Below, piece by piece: positions 18,512 to 28,235 of a stretch of 64,000 nt of DNA (its first letter is position 1; each line of letters starts with the position of its first letter). The notes beneath the pieces were generated by a model, which had not been told where the DNA came from, made no database searches, and was given only the letters and a program-made list of their open reading frames with translations. This stretch comes from Isochrysis galbana (lineage: Eukaryota > Haptophyta > Isochrysidales > Isochrysidaceae), in the NCBI GenBank assembly GCA_018136815.1, contig CM030939.1:2054808-2118807 (forward strand), written 5' to 3'. The translations under genes and the position numbers were made by a program.

Positions 18512-19337
18512 CTAGCTAACTAGGAAAAGGCTACGGTGCCCGCGCATCGAGCACACAAAGAGTGAACAAGCACCTTCATGGTGCGCCCTCGCATCCGATG
18601 TCTGCGCTCTAACGTCCAGTATTCTCGGGCGTCGCCCAAAACCCGGACGACTCCTGTGCGTGGAGGTAAAGTTCGCCGCATGAAGGCAAAGGTCGTACCA
18701 CATGCCGAATAAAGTTGCGTGAAGCTCGCCTGTGCGTACACGAGGCTGCCTCAGTCGGGGTACGATATGTTGAGAGAAGAAGCATTCAAATATCCGAGAG
18801 AAAGCATGTTCTAAGTCCGGCAAGTAAAGGCGCCTCCGGTCCGCCGCAAGGCTTTGACATGCCTCATTATGCGAAAAGCACAACATATGCCCAGTACCAT
18901 CACGCGGTTGCCTCATTTGGTTCAGACCGAGGAGGCCCTCAAGATAGGAACAACGTTCCAGTGCCCCGCCGGGTCTCGTCGTCAGAAGGATCTCCACAAG
19001 GAGACAATCGCCTCGCCTCCAATCTGCCTGAGATGGATGGACGTTGCCAATAGCAGTTGACGCAAGAAACATCGATGCGCTCATTCTCCGTGCTGATTCC
19101 GTACACCTAGTCCTCGTCGTAGGCGAGTTCGCACTCTTCCTCCTCCTCACAGCCTTCGCCTGAGGCCGCGGTGCTCAGCTGATTCAGGGAGTTCACAGCG
19201 CCAAAGAATCGTCGTGCGAGGAAGGGAGGTAGCAACTTTGAGATCGAGTGCCTGCCACAAGTGGTCATCACGGCACTCATGAGGTTGCTCGATGCAAATG
19301 GCCTACCGCCACCCAAGCCATCAACATCTCCACGCAA
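18512..19337 (-). CDS. Possible coding sequence of unknown nature
   Basis: Two minus-strand open frames, 18512-19150 and 19107-19337, lie just downstream of the DUF393 gene. The first contains protein-like stretches (RCSYLEGLLGLNQMRQ, LYLPDLEHAFSRIFECFF, GMWYDLCLHAANF). The second ends with an acidic tail (CEEEEECELAYDED). Either could be exons of a neighbouring gene or chance frames. The DUF393 frame already closes at 19362, so I did not join them. No family recognised. Confidence 0.25.
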
Positions 19338-19361
19338 GCATTGCAGGAGCAGCTAGTGGCC

Positions 19362-20232
19362 CTAGCAAGACTGGAGCATGTTAGTCATGTTCAGATACCT
19401 GTGCGTCGAGACGATCCCATACATGCCATGAATCAGCCAACTGAATATCTTCAAGCGCAAAACTGCCACTAACCACCCAAGGCCCACGGCCTCATAGGCG
19501 GATAAGACCGCATCTGCGCCTTTCATGACCTACGCGAGAGGGCGGATTCACGAGTCATGACCATGCCAAGGCGGACTGTCTCATCTTGATGCTGTATGTG
19601 GGCACACATCAGTTCTTGCATGACTCTCACCTCGTCATCTGGCCCAACAACATGTATGTGTCGCATGGCTTCCTCCTGTGTGATGACTTTGCCTTTCGCT
19701 GTCACATATCGATCATCCTTGAACTCAAGGATGTCAACAAACTCGAGCCTGCTCCCCTTGCGATCCAAAGCCGACAGCACGGCCTTGTTTGTCAAGCAAA
19801 CCTGGATGGGGTGAGCAGGAAGCAGTTTGCGGATCAGATGCCGTACGCATTGCTCGCGAAGGGGCATGAGGGGTCGGGGGAGGCGGGGGCGAGGGCGAGG
19901 GGTCTGAAGGATCGAAATGCGTTTGTTCAGGGCATCGGCAAGCGAGCGCTGCACACCGCGCAGGAAGAGTCATAGAGCACTTTGATCCTCGCGCTCGCGG
20001 CGACGGGCGTCATTCCAGAGGCTGGCTTTGGCGAGAGGGCTGTGGCGACCGTGACTGCACTGCGGCTGGTCGGCCGCATGGCCGGTCTGACGTAGATCCC
20101 GAGCATCGCGACGAGCAGCGTTGTCGCCATCATGCCGAGAGTGGGAGGGGAGGGGGTTGGGTTGGGATGGGGGGGTTGAGGGTGGAAGCGCAGCGAACGC
20201 GCCGAGGAGACTCGTTGCAGGGTGGTGTTCAT
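19362..20232 (-). CDS. DCC1-like thiol-disulfide oxidoreductase (DUF393), three exons
   Basis: Exons are 20232-19957, 19801-19631 and 19529-19362, all phase 0 with GT-AG introns, giving 204 residues. The first join (TGCGCG|GTGTGC ... ATCCAG|GTTTGC) creates VLYDSSCAVC-LTNKAVLSALD, the YDxxCxxC redox motif that starts DUF393 domains. Exon 2 supplies SRLEFVDI. Exon 3 supplies GADAVLSAYEAVGLGWLVAVLR and the closing WLIHGMYGIVSTHRY. The N-terminal 80 residues contain MMATTLLVAMLGIYVRP and Ser/Thr/Arg-rich sequence, consistent with an organelle-targeting presequence. The likely role is a thiol redox protein; substrates are unknown. An alternative last intron after STHR is possible but not required. 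Confidence 0.82.
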
Positions 20233-21227
20233 GAAAGACAAGAGCCATGATAGAAGAAATCGGTGGGAGTGGGCAGCAGGGAGAGGAAGAGGCTGTTGTA
20301 TGTGGGAGTAGGTAATCGTAAGGGTACGCGTACTCCTACTCCTACCAGTAGGAGGGAGAACGGCAGACAGATGGGGTGGGATCGATGGAGGAGGAGTCAG
20401 AGGAACGACACAGCGCGTTACGTAAAAGTCTCTCTGGGTGGCAGCGGAAAGCGATGGGAAGGCTTCCTCCTCTCACACTCTTCTCCGGCCGCGCGGCGCG
20501 AGAGGAGAGCCTCGCGGCCCCCGGCTGCGCTCTCTCTCTCTCTCTTTCTCTCTCTCTCAGCTCTCTCTCTCCCTCTCTCGCCCCTGGCGGCCTGGCCTCG
20601 AGGCCAGCCTGCGCCGCCCCCCGCCCCGCCCCCCGCTCCCCCCCCCTAAAGCAAGCCCCCCCCCCCCCCCCCCCCTCGCGCGCGCGCGACGAGGGGCCCC
20701 GCACCCCTCTGTTTTCCCTCTTCCTCAAGCTGGTCCCGTGAAGAAACGTACAGAGAGATAGGAAGTCTTCGGGTAAGTAAACACAAAAACAGGGGCAAGA
20801 GGACGTTTGTTTATGTTTACAACATTGTACTGTATTAAATAATGATAGTCCTATGTAAACAACAGCTGTCAGTCGGGGGTTTTTGCGGGGTTGAAACAAC
20901 GTTGGAAGAAGGTTCGAAGAGCTCGTTCAAAGAAGTCACGATCCTCAATCCTTCCTTAAGGTGGTACACGGATGGGAAGCGGGGGGGGGGGGGCACGCCG
21001 CTGCCGCGAAGTGGGAGCGAGGGGGGGGGGGGGCGCCCTGGAGACGAGGGCAGAGCGGAATGGCACCCGGTGCTCATGGAGAGCCGGAGCCGTGGGATGA
21101 GGAGGACACCCTGGAACGGCCCCCCTGCAATCCCGAGCCTTCCTCCCGGCCAAGGTCGTCGAAGACCCCAGGGGGGTCAAAGGCGAAGAAGCGTAGGCGC
21201 TCATATTGCGCGCTGAAGGAGGGTCTT
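20233..21227. other. Low-complexity spacer
   Basis: GGAGTAGG direct units occur at about 20305-20352. A CT-rich tract lies at about 20530-20580 and C-rich runs at 20640-20675. G-runs occur near 20980 and 21020. ORFs here are low-complexity Pro/Arg/Ser. The frame 21057-21230 (MAPGAHGEPEPWDEEDTLER ... KAKKRRRSY) could be the start of a mobile-element protein that is interrupted at 21228 by the next repeat. Confidence 0.45.
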
Positions 21228-22345
21228 TGACGAATTGGGATGGCCCATAGGGCCTGAGGGCAATGAGGAAGGAGGCAGACCGGCGGCAGGCGCGGCGGAG
21301 GAGACGACTTCGGAGACGCTGACGGGCTGAGGCCCGTCAGCAGAGGAAGGCGGGCAGGCGGGCTTGAGCGAGGGCGAGGACGGCGGCGAGAGCGACATCG
21401 AGCGAGAGGCGAGAGGCGAGGGTGAGTGAGAGGAGGGCTGTGTTGGCAGGGGCTGGTGAGGCAAGGAGAGTTTGTAGGGTACGAGTGTTACGAGAGCGAG
21501 AGCGACGAGAGCGAGAGCGACGGATGACGACTGACGACAAGACGTCGGATCCAACGATGCTGCGACACCGACTCACGAACACACTAGAATCATTCACCCA
21601 AACCAAGCAAAACATGAAATAACCGAGACCCCACATCGCCGGTAACTCAAACACGTCGCGAGAGACAGAGAGAGAGAGCGAGAGAGAGAGAGAATCCGCA
21701 GCGACGGTCGGAGCGTGTCTTCGCTTTGGATTTTCCCACCAAGGCGGAAAGTCGAAGAGGAACGTTATGTCGCGCAACCACGGCGATCACATTGGATACA
21801 GATCGCAGCGAGGTATCCTTGCAATCGAAGAAATCTTGCTGTTGAGCGTGGACCTTCTAGACGTTTCTATCGAGCAACCCCGAGTAGCAACCAAGGGAGG
21901 AGAAAACCAAAAACCAACGGGACCAAGGGCTTCCATGCAACTTGCATCAAGGGGAAAGATAACCCAAAACCAAAGCAGCGAATCTAAATCAATCTCCAAG
22001 GGGAGATGGCAAACCAATGACCAAGGAGAAAGATTCCCTCACCCAAGCAGCGAACCTAAATCGATCTCCGAGGGGAGATGGCAAACCAAACCTGATTGCC
22101 CCCAGAAGCAGGTAAAGAAACGCGGGGAGATAGCGAATTAAACCTTTTGCGAGGCGCCTGGGAGGAAGAAAGGTGGGGAAACTTCCCTTCTCTTCGAGAG
22201 AGCAGAGGGAGGGCGCTCCAGAACCCTAGATCCTAGGCGTCCACGCGAAGTTTTTGACCGAGAACGAGAACGAGAGAATTATAACGATAAATACCGAACG
22301 AAGAGAAGAGAGAAGCCTAGCGAGAGTCGATTCGCGAATGCGACA
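21228..22345 (+). repeat. 1.1-kb dispersed repeat, copy A
   Basis: It begins TTGACGAATTGGGATGGCCC and runs to GATTCGCGAATGCGACA. A second full-span copy with an internal deletion is at 47281-48137. Fragments of its start are at about 24640-24712 and, inverted, 50752-50806. It contains GA-rich tracts (21420-21530, 21660-21700) and no conserved domain. It is probably a non-autonomous mobile element. Confidence 0.8.
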
Positions 22346-22452
22346 CCCCCCTGCTAGGATCGAGCGTCCCGCGAGGGAAAGAAGAGAACCTAACGGATAG
22401 CGGAGAGTTCCATCCAGGCAAGATGGCCGAGCAATACGCAATACCTAACGAG

Positions 22453-22821
22453 AGCGAATCTAAATCAATCTCCAAGGGGAGATGGCAAACCAAGGACCAA
22501 GGAGAAAGATTCCCTCACCCAAGCAGCGAACCTAAATCGATCTCCGAGGGGAGATGGCAAACCAAACCTGATTGCCCCCAGAAGCAGGTAAAGAAACGCG
22601 GGGAGATAGCGAATTAAACCTTTTGCGAGGCGCCTGGGAGGAAGAAAGGTGGGGAAACTTCCCTTCTCTTCGAGAGAGCAGAGGGAGGGCGCTCCAGAAC
22701 CCTAGATCCTAGGCGTCCACGCGAAGTTTTTGACCGAGAACGAGAACGAGAGAATTATAACGATAAATACCGAACGAAGAGAAGAGAGAAGCCTAGCGAG
22801 AGTCGATTCGCGAATGCGACA
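22453..22821 (+). repeat. 369-bp direct duplication of the end of the preceding repeat
   Basis: 22453-22821 repeats 21977-22345 at an offset of exactly 476 bp with almost no change (CCAATGACC versus CCAAGGACC). The copies flank 107 bp of unique sequence (22346-22452). The layout looks like a tandem duplication or a small element bounded by long direct terminal repeats. Confidence 0.85.
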
Positions 22822-22997
22822 GTCTTCCATCGAGGAGGAAGAGGAAGGCCCGTTCCCACCTGGACTTTGGCTCTCCAGGGGACTGCAATGGCCTGCGGAA
22901 GCCGACGAGGCGCATCCTGCCACTCCCCACGCCGCCAGTCCCTCCCACTCCACCAGCTCCAGCGCCCACCCCCCAAGCCCAAGACCGCGCCCACATC

Positions 22998-23420
22998 GTG
23001 CACTCGCAGGTACTCCACGACTGGATACTAAGGACATTTCCATGCCCCCACTGCGGAGTTGCCGATGCTCTCGGTGCAGCCCCTCCAGCCCGCGTGTGGG
23101 GTAGCTACGGAATGATCCTGAAGTTGCAGTGCAAGGAGTGCCTTGTGAAGTTGCAGTTCAATGGCGGTGATCGCACCAAGCTGCCGAGGGCTGCTGAGGT
23201 GTCGCGCGCACAGACGGACCCGGAGGTGGAGGAGGAGGAGGAGGAGGCGAAGGAGCCATTGGAAGAGGAGGCCGTGCAGAAGAAGCGCAAGATGTCGGGA
23301 AGGTTCCTCTCCTCCGAGGCCCTCCGGGCAGTGCTAGGCTGTCTGCTGAACGGTACGCTGCACGCGGAGTTCGCAGCACACTGCGTGGCGCAGCAGGGAG
23401 CTTCCGGCTGTCGTCGGTAA
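22998..23420 (+). CDS. Zinc-ribbon-like ORF, probably a mobile-element fragment
   Basis: The open frame has no good ATG before FPCPHCG. It contains FPCPHCGVADAL and LQCKECLVKLQF, a CxxC...CxxC pair like a zinc ribbon, then a Glu-rich spacer and SGRFLSSEALRAVLGCLLNG. It sits directly after a repeat junction at 22821. The upstream frame 21057-21230 may be its separated 5' part. Such zinc-ribbon plus acidic-linker proteins are often repeat-borne, but I cannot name a transposase family. The true start and end are unresolved. Confidence 0.35.
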   Translation: MHSQVLHDWILRTFPCPHCGVADALGAAPPARVWGSYGMILKLQCKECLVKLQFNGGDRTKLPRAAEVSRAQTDPEVEEEEEEAKEPLEEEAVQKKRKMSGRFLSSEALRAVLGCLLNGTLHAEFAAHCVAQQGASGCRR

Positions 23421-24555
23421 ACCTCTCGTGCAACCCTATTGGCGCGGAGAGCCAGCCAATGCTCTCACAGCTGAGGAAGCTCAAGGTGCAGGTTACTCTG
23501 CTGTGATCACGATGCAATTGAGTGTGTGTGTGCGGGGGGGGGGGAGGGGGGTCGGAGAGGGGGGTCGAATACTCTAGTAAATATAACATGTATATATGCG
23601 GGGGGTAATTTCCCCCCGTGTTCGGGTGGTGCACTGGGACTTTTGATGGCCCGCACCTTCTGCACAGGAAGGCTGCCCTTCCTTGCAGTCTGCACTGCTG
23701 CCCGCACCTCCTGCTCATCACCGTCGCAGAGAGGGCGAGAGGGCACAGCCAGTGCTGTTCGTCCACCTTCTTCCACCCTCGCTGGACGCTGCGCCTCACC
23801 AACACGACGCGCAGCGGCTCCGGCGGCTCTGCGCCTACGTCGCCGCGGCCACCGGCTGGGCTGTCGGGAGGGTCGCCATAGGCCTCTCCCAGGCCGCCAG
23901 GGTCATACCCCATGCCCCACATCACCCTCCACAGGGCCCAGAAGGTGGGCCACTCCCTCGCTGGAGGCGCTCGCCACCCTCCGCTCCGCCGTAATACCGG
24001 GGGTGGGCACTCCGATCCGCGTACCACCTTAAAACGGCCAGTTGGGCTGTCAGTCCGTAAGCTTACGGTGGTTTTGAGCTTACACTTACATCAGTACTTA
24101 CATCAGTACTAACATCAGCTTACACCCCTACTACACCTTCTAGTATCGCTATTATTATACTTATACTTACTGGGGGGTGTTCAGCGTGCAGCGCGTGGCG
24201 CGCGCGCAAAGGGGAGGGCAGCGCAAACAAACAGAGAGCAGGAGTTGGCAGGTGCATGTGAAGAGGCCAAGAGGCCAAGGTGGTGGGGGGTGGGCAGCTA
24301 GCAGGAGAGAGGAGAGATGGGGGGGAGGGAGCGGGGAGCGGGCGGGCGCGCCTCTGCGCTTGTTCGCGGGGGCTCGTTCCCGCTCCGGAGTTTTGTTTTC
24401 AGTTTTATTTTTGAACTGGAAGCCTAGGCACTAACATCAGTATATCGTATATCAGCTCCTGGGGAGCTGCTAATACTAATACTAATGCATCAATACTAAT
24501 ATCAGTACTTACAGCCCAACTAGGACCCCCACAACCCACAACGAAGTGTAACCCT
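23421..24555. other. Spacer with palindromic ATCAGTACT units
   Basis: Frames in 23500-24030 are open on both strands without a domain. At 24060-24170 and 24430-24520, units such as CATCAGTACTTACATCAGTA, CAGCTCCTGGGGAGCTGC and ACTAATACTAATATCAG form palindromic AT-richer blocks on either side of a GC-rich stretch. No recognised gene. Confidence 0.4.
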
Positions 24556-24559
24556 ACAA

Positions 24560-24891
24560 CTAGGGCGGTCAAACAGCTATTTTAACTTCTAAGGGGGGAA
24601 AATTGACCAAGTCACAACTAAGTTTATACTTAGTTCGCCTGAAGCCCGTTAGCAGAGGAAGGCGGGCAGGCGCAGGCGGGCTTGGGCGAGGGCGAGGACG
24701 GCGGCGGCTAGGCCAGATGGCCAGATGTGTCGGATCAGCCCGATGAAAGCGGGAGTCCTGCCGACACGTTCCAAAAATATAGAACGTCAAACTTTTGGCA
24801 AAGAGGGGTAGGGGGTAGAGGGGAACCCTGCGGAATCCATCCTTGGACACCCGGTGGAAATAGTGGTTAAAAGGAGTGAGTGACCGGGCCA
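24560..24891. mobile_element. Short element with divergent inverted ends
   Basis: The left end is TAGGGCGGTCAAACAG followed by TATTTTAACTTC. The right end is GTTAAAAGGAGTGAGTGACC followed by GGGCC, whose complement resembles the left (xxGGxCGGTCA...TTTTAAC). It also contains a fragment of the 21228 family (AAGCCCGTTAGCAGAGGAAG onwards) and the palindrome CTAAGTTTATACTTAG. It may be two element ends brought together and not one element. Confidence 0.5.
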
Positions 24892-25095
24892 GTATGTACC
24901 TTCATACCTCATACCTTCATACCTTCATGCGATCTCGCACGCGAGCGCTTCTTCCGAGATGCAGAGAGCATGAGTCGCGAATATGCTGGGAAATTTCCTG
25001 GAGAAGAAGGGAGGTCAAGGTCAAGGTGGGGGCGGCGACGCCGACGGTCGGCGGTGACGTACGGCGTCGGCCGTCTCGAGTCTAATCGGTACACG

Positions 25096-25122
25096 ATGTC
25101 TGGAGGCTCGTCCCTCTATTAA
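25096..25122 (+). promoter_or_regulatory. Upstream ORF abutting the main start codon
   Basis: An ATG at 25096 opens an eight-codon frame (MSGGSSLY) whose stop TAA ends at 25122, immediately before the main ATG at 25123. If transcribed, it would make expression of the oxidoreductase depend on leaky scanning or reinitiation. Confidence 0.45.
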
Positions 25123-26406
25123 ATGCTAGACGCATCTCCTTCCGCTGCTCCGTACTCCTCTCCATCGGGAACGCCGATGCGGTCATACGATGTGGTCGTC
25201 CTCGGCGCGAGCGGCTTCACTGGTCGGCTCGCCGTTCAGTACCTAAATGAGCGCTACTCGAGCCTCAACTACGCTGTTACCGCCCGCTCTACCACCAAGC
25301 TCGAGCAGCTCAAGCAGATGATCTCTGGCTCACCCAATGCCGTGGCGACGCTCTGCGATGTGACAGACCCACTCTCTCTCGACTCGGTCGTGCGTAGCGC
25401 ATCATGTGTGCTCAACTTCGCAGGCTCGCCTTTCATCGATAAGGCGCTTCCGGTCGTTGAAGCATGCGCCAAGCACGGCACGCATTACGTCGATATCACC
25501 GGCGAGGTGCCTTTGCACCGAGCGTCGTACGATCGTTACCACAAAGCGGCAGCTGAGTCCGGCGCCATCATTCTCCACCAGTGTGGCTTCGACTCCGTGC
25601 CGGCGGATCTGTGTGCATACCTCGCCGTTAAGGCGATGCGCGAGCGTCACGACTGCCAGTGCTCCGAAGTCCGGCTGATCATGGCAGACTCCAAGGGCGG
25701 CGTCTCGGGAGGCACTTTGGCCTCGGGAGCTCACTTGATTGCCAACAGGGACCTTCCTGGTATGGCCGAGGTCAAGGCTCGGGGCGCCTACCCCCTCGAC
25801 CCCGCTGATGGCACTGGCGGCCCCGATACTAGCTTCGATGGACGCAACGGTGCGCTAGTGAGCTACGATGTGCTTGCCCGCACATGGACCATGCCCTTCA
25901 TCATGTCCGGTGTGAATGTCCCACTCGTGCGCAAGAGCGCAGCGCTCCTGGGGTACGGCGCCCAAGATGGCTGCCGCATCTCGGAGGCGGCGGCTTGCAA
26001 ATCGCGCCTCGAGGGCATCAGGAACTTGTTCGCCATAGGCATCGGAGGATTCTTCTTTGTTCTTCCTCCCACTCGTTGGCTGTTACTCAAGTTGGGCATC
26101 ATTCCTAGTCCCGGCGAGGGACCCAACGAGCATACGCGCGAGACTGGCCATTTCCACGAGTATGCCATTGCCGTAGGCGCCAAGGAGGGTGCACCGGTTG
26201 TGAAGGCGCACATGCGATCTGGAGATGCCGGTGATCCTGGCTATAAGGCAACGGCTCGCATGGCATGTGAAGCGGCGCTCACGTTGGCGTTGCAACGTTC
26301 GGATTGCCACAAGCAAGGCGGGGTGTTGACACCCGCAGTTGCTCTGGGTGATGCGTACATCAAGCGGCTGCAGGTTTCTGGAATGGAGCTTAATGTGGAC
26401 TCTTGA
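25123..26406 (+). CDS. Saccharopine dehydrogenase-like oxidoreductase (SCCPDH type)
   Basis: Intronless, 427 residues. The N-terminal Rossmann fold is clear: YDVVVLGASGFTGRLAVQYL (about residues 22-41), then VNF-type strand CVLNFAGSPF and the typical YVDITGE plus CGFDSVPADL. MADSKGGVSGGTLAS matches the substrate-domain glycine motif of this family. The C-terminal part has VLPPTRWLLLKLGIIPSPGEGP and YKATARMACEAALTL. Relatives include human SCCPDH and bacterial trans-acting enoyl reductases; the substrate cannot be read from sequence. They often associate with lipid droplets or membranes. The start is the first ATG after an 8-codon upstream ORF. Confidence 0.9.
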   Translation: MLDASPSAAPYSSPSGTPMRSYDVVVLGASGFTGRLAVQYLNERYSSLNYAVTARSTTKLEQLKQMISGSPNAVATLCDVTDPLSLDSVVRSASCVLNFAGSPFIDKALPVVEACAKHGTHYVDITGEVPLHRASYDRYHKAAAESGAIILHQCGFDSVPADLCAYLAVKAMRERHDCQCSEVRLIMADSKGGVSGGTLASGAHLIANRDLPGMAEVKARGAYPLDPADGTGGPDTSFDGRNGALVSYDVLARTWTMPFIMSGVNVPLVRKSAALLGYGAQDGCRISEAAACKSRLEGIRNLFAIGIGGFFFVLPPTRWLLLKLGIIPSPGEGPNEHTRETGHFHEYAIAVGAKEGAPVVKAHMRSGDAGDPGYKATARMACEAALTLALQRSDCHKQGGVLTPAVALGDAYIKRLQVSGMELNVDS

Positions 26407-27350
26407 GTGATGGCGAAGCACTTGGCAGTTTTACTCTGTACGTTTCCAATGTGCAGTGGCAGGTGGGAGTGAGGGGGGGGGGGGGGGCAAGCAGCTCATC
26501 CTCCCCGTTTTGGAGTAGGAGTGAGAGAATGCTTAGGAATTTCTATGCGGGATGACGGCAGTGAATACGATTCTCTTATGATTGCGTTGATTAGACTGAT
26601 TAGAGAAAATGGGGGAATGAATTTCTAGGTCTGCACCACGCACCACCGCCCGCAAGGCTACCAAGAAACTTTTGTTTGGTTTGGAGAGGAGACAGGCGCG
26701 CGCGACTATTTGGAAAGGTCGCGTTCCGTCGAAAGTGGACCATCATGTGTAGTTTTATTTTCTCTTGCATATATACGTTTAAACTTTTTAAACTTCATAA
26801 TATTCTTACCGCACTCGCGGCGAATGGAACCACTACCACTACCACTACCTACACGTAGTATACTTGCTCTACATCTACACCCCCACTCCCCCAGCCCTTC
26901 CCCCCCCGCCATCAGGCGGCTCCCCCCGTGCACTACTAGGGGGATAGGGGCGAAGGGCTTAGATATGGTCCGGTGGCCCGCGCCTCCCCCTGGTGATCCG
27001 ATCCGTTCCCCCCTTCCTCCTCTGCCTACCGCCTACCGGGCTGGTGGCGGCCTCAGGCAGGCGAGAAGCGCTCAATCACCATCACCCACAGCCCACAGCA
27101 TGGAAAGCGTTCAATCACCATCAGCCTACACGTGTCGCACGTGTAAACGCGTTCAATCGCCATCACCATCACCCCACCGCATGGAAAAGCCTTCACACAC
27201 CGTGCGGTATGGAGGGATGGAGGGAGGGGGGGGGGGGGTCAATTGAAACATATAACATGACAGATCACTCATCTCCCCCTCCAAAAAATAAATCTCCCAT
27301 CCCACTCGTGTCGGTTCTACCGAAATGCACCCAAGTTTGGGGAGGTCCTT
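26407..27350. other. Repeat-rich spacer
   Basis: It holds a G-run at about 26474-26487, (CCACTA)n at 26830-26850, and the repeat described at 26916-27062. GTTCAATCACCATCA-like units at 27070-27200 are related to those at 59490-59700. No gene recognised. Confidence 0.5.
26916..27062 (+). repeat. Dispersed repeat, inverted partner at 38868-39045
   Basis: GGCGGCTCCCCCCGTGCACTA, GGGGGATAGGGGCGAAG, TAGATATGGTCCGGTGGCCC and ACCGGGCTGGTGGCGGCCTC are found inverted at 38868-39045. The last part also occurs at 50818-50865, next to the TTATCCTGTAAAC string shared with 38868. Confidence 0.75.
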
Positions 27351-27902
27351 TCAAGCCCCAGCACGCGTCAGTAGATCGATCATTGTGTCATCGTTGGTCA
27401 TCTGAAGAATGTTGTTGCTGATGTGAGCACCATTTGCAAGGAGCACTTCGGCCACTTCTATGTGATTCATCTTACAGGCATGAAGTAGAGGAGTATATCC
27501 ATCATCATCCATAGCTTCAATCACGGCACCAGCATTGAGGAGTTCAACCACAATATGAGCATGCCCTCGCTTGGCAGCCATGATAAGGGCTGTCTGCTCT
27601 TTTGGGTAGCTCCAACCTGGTTGACAAACGTCACCAATGCAGATGCACTCTTCTGCCGATCCTTGAATCAACTCCAATGTATTCTTTACGCACCAGAAAT
27701 GCCCGCGAGAGGATACCTCCATCAGTGAATTGGTCTGATGGCAATCATCTACATACATGAAGTCGATGTCCTGACCCAAGTCCTCTATAGGTGGAAATTG
27801 ATTCGTAGTGCAATACTCCCATAGAAGCTTCCCGTTGCGACGTTTAGACAGGTGAGGTGACACTTGCTTGACGGGTCTCTTCGTCTGGTTCCATAGGACG
27901 CT
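27351..27902 (-). CDS. Ankyrin-repeat protein, 5' end apparently frameshifted
   Basis: Open on the minus strand from 27902 to the TGA at 27353-27351. It encodes KRRNGKLLWEYCTTNQFPP, then about four ankyrin units (HQTNSLMEVSSRGHFWCVKN, QTALIMAAKRGHAHIVVELL, YTPLLHACKMNHIEVAEVLL). There is no ATG before residue DFM (27758). A Met start MDSSSLKRPMEPDEETR lies just upstream in another frame (27928 down to 27854). A single-base shift near 27880-27895 would join them. This suggests a frameshifted gene, a sequence error, or an unseen intron. Base composition is clearly less GC-rich than neighbouring genes, compatible with a different origin. Confidence 0.6.
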   Translation of the reverse strand, partial: SVLWNQTKRPVKQVSPHLSKRRNGKLLWEYCTTNQFPPIEDLGQDIDFMYVDDCHQTNSLMEVSSRGHFWCVKNTLELIQGSAEECICIGDVCQPGWSYPKEQTALIMAAKRGHAHIVVELLNAGAVIEAMDDDGYTPLLHACKMNHIEVAEVLLANGAHISNNILQMTNDDTMIDLLTRAGA

Positions 27903-28029
27903 TCAGAGAAGAGGAGTCCATCGCGATTCTGATACGCGGGGAGGGGGGGACTGGCAGGCGAGGAGGGAGAGGGGGCTGGTAGGCGAGGAGGGGGGGCTGG
28001 TAGGCAACGCAGGGTGGGCGGCAGGGGCG

Positions 28030-28235
28030 GACTTCAGTGAACTGCTCAACTGCAGGGAACTGCTCAACTACAGGGAACTGCTCAACCGCAGGGAACTGCT
28101 CAACCGCAAGGAACTGCTCAACCGCAGGGAACTGCTCAACCGCAGGGAAACTACTCAACTTCAGGGAAACTGCTCAACTTCAGGGAAACTGCTCAACTGC
28201 AGGGAAGCTGCTCAACTGCAGGGAACTGCTCACCC
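28030..28235. repeat. Minisatellite with an 18-19-bp unit
   Basis: About eleven tandem copies of GAACTGCTCAACCGCAGG and variants. On the minus strand the 18-bp units encode PAVEQF over and over, upstream of the ankyrin ORF. The 19-bp units (GGGAAACTGCTC) break the frame. Confidence 0.9.

Noticed and set aside
19107..19337. Last exon of the DUF393 gene
   Set aside because: The DUF393 frame closes naturally at 19364-19362. Joining would need a phase that the available splice sites do not give.
20842..21216. Gly/Arg-rich frame as a gene
   Set aside because: Includes two poly-G runs and no stable protein-like stretch before 21057.
28030..28235. CRISPR-like array
   Set aside because: The 18-19-bp units are contiguous with no unique spacers. 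It is a minisatellite in a eukaryotic genome.
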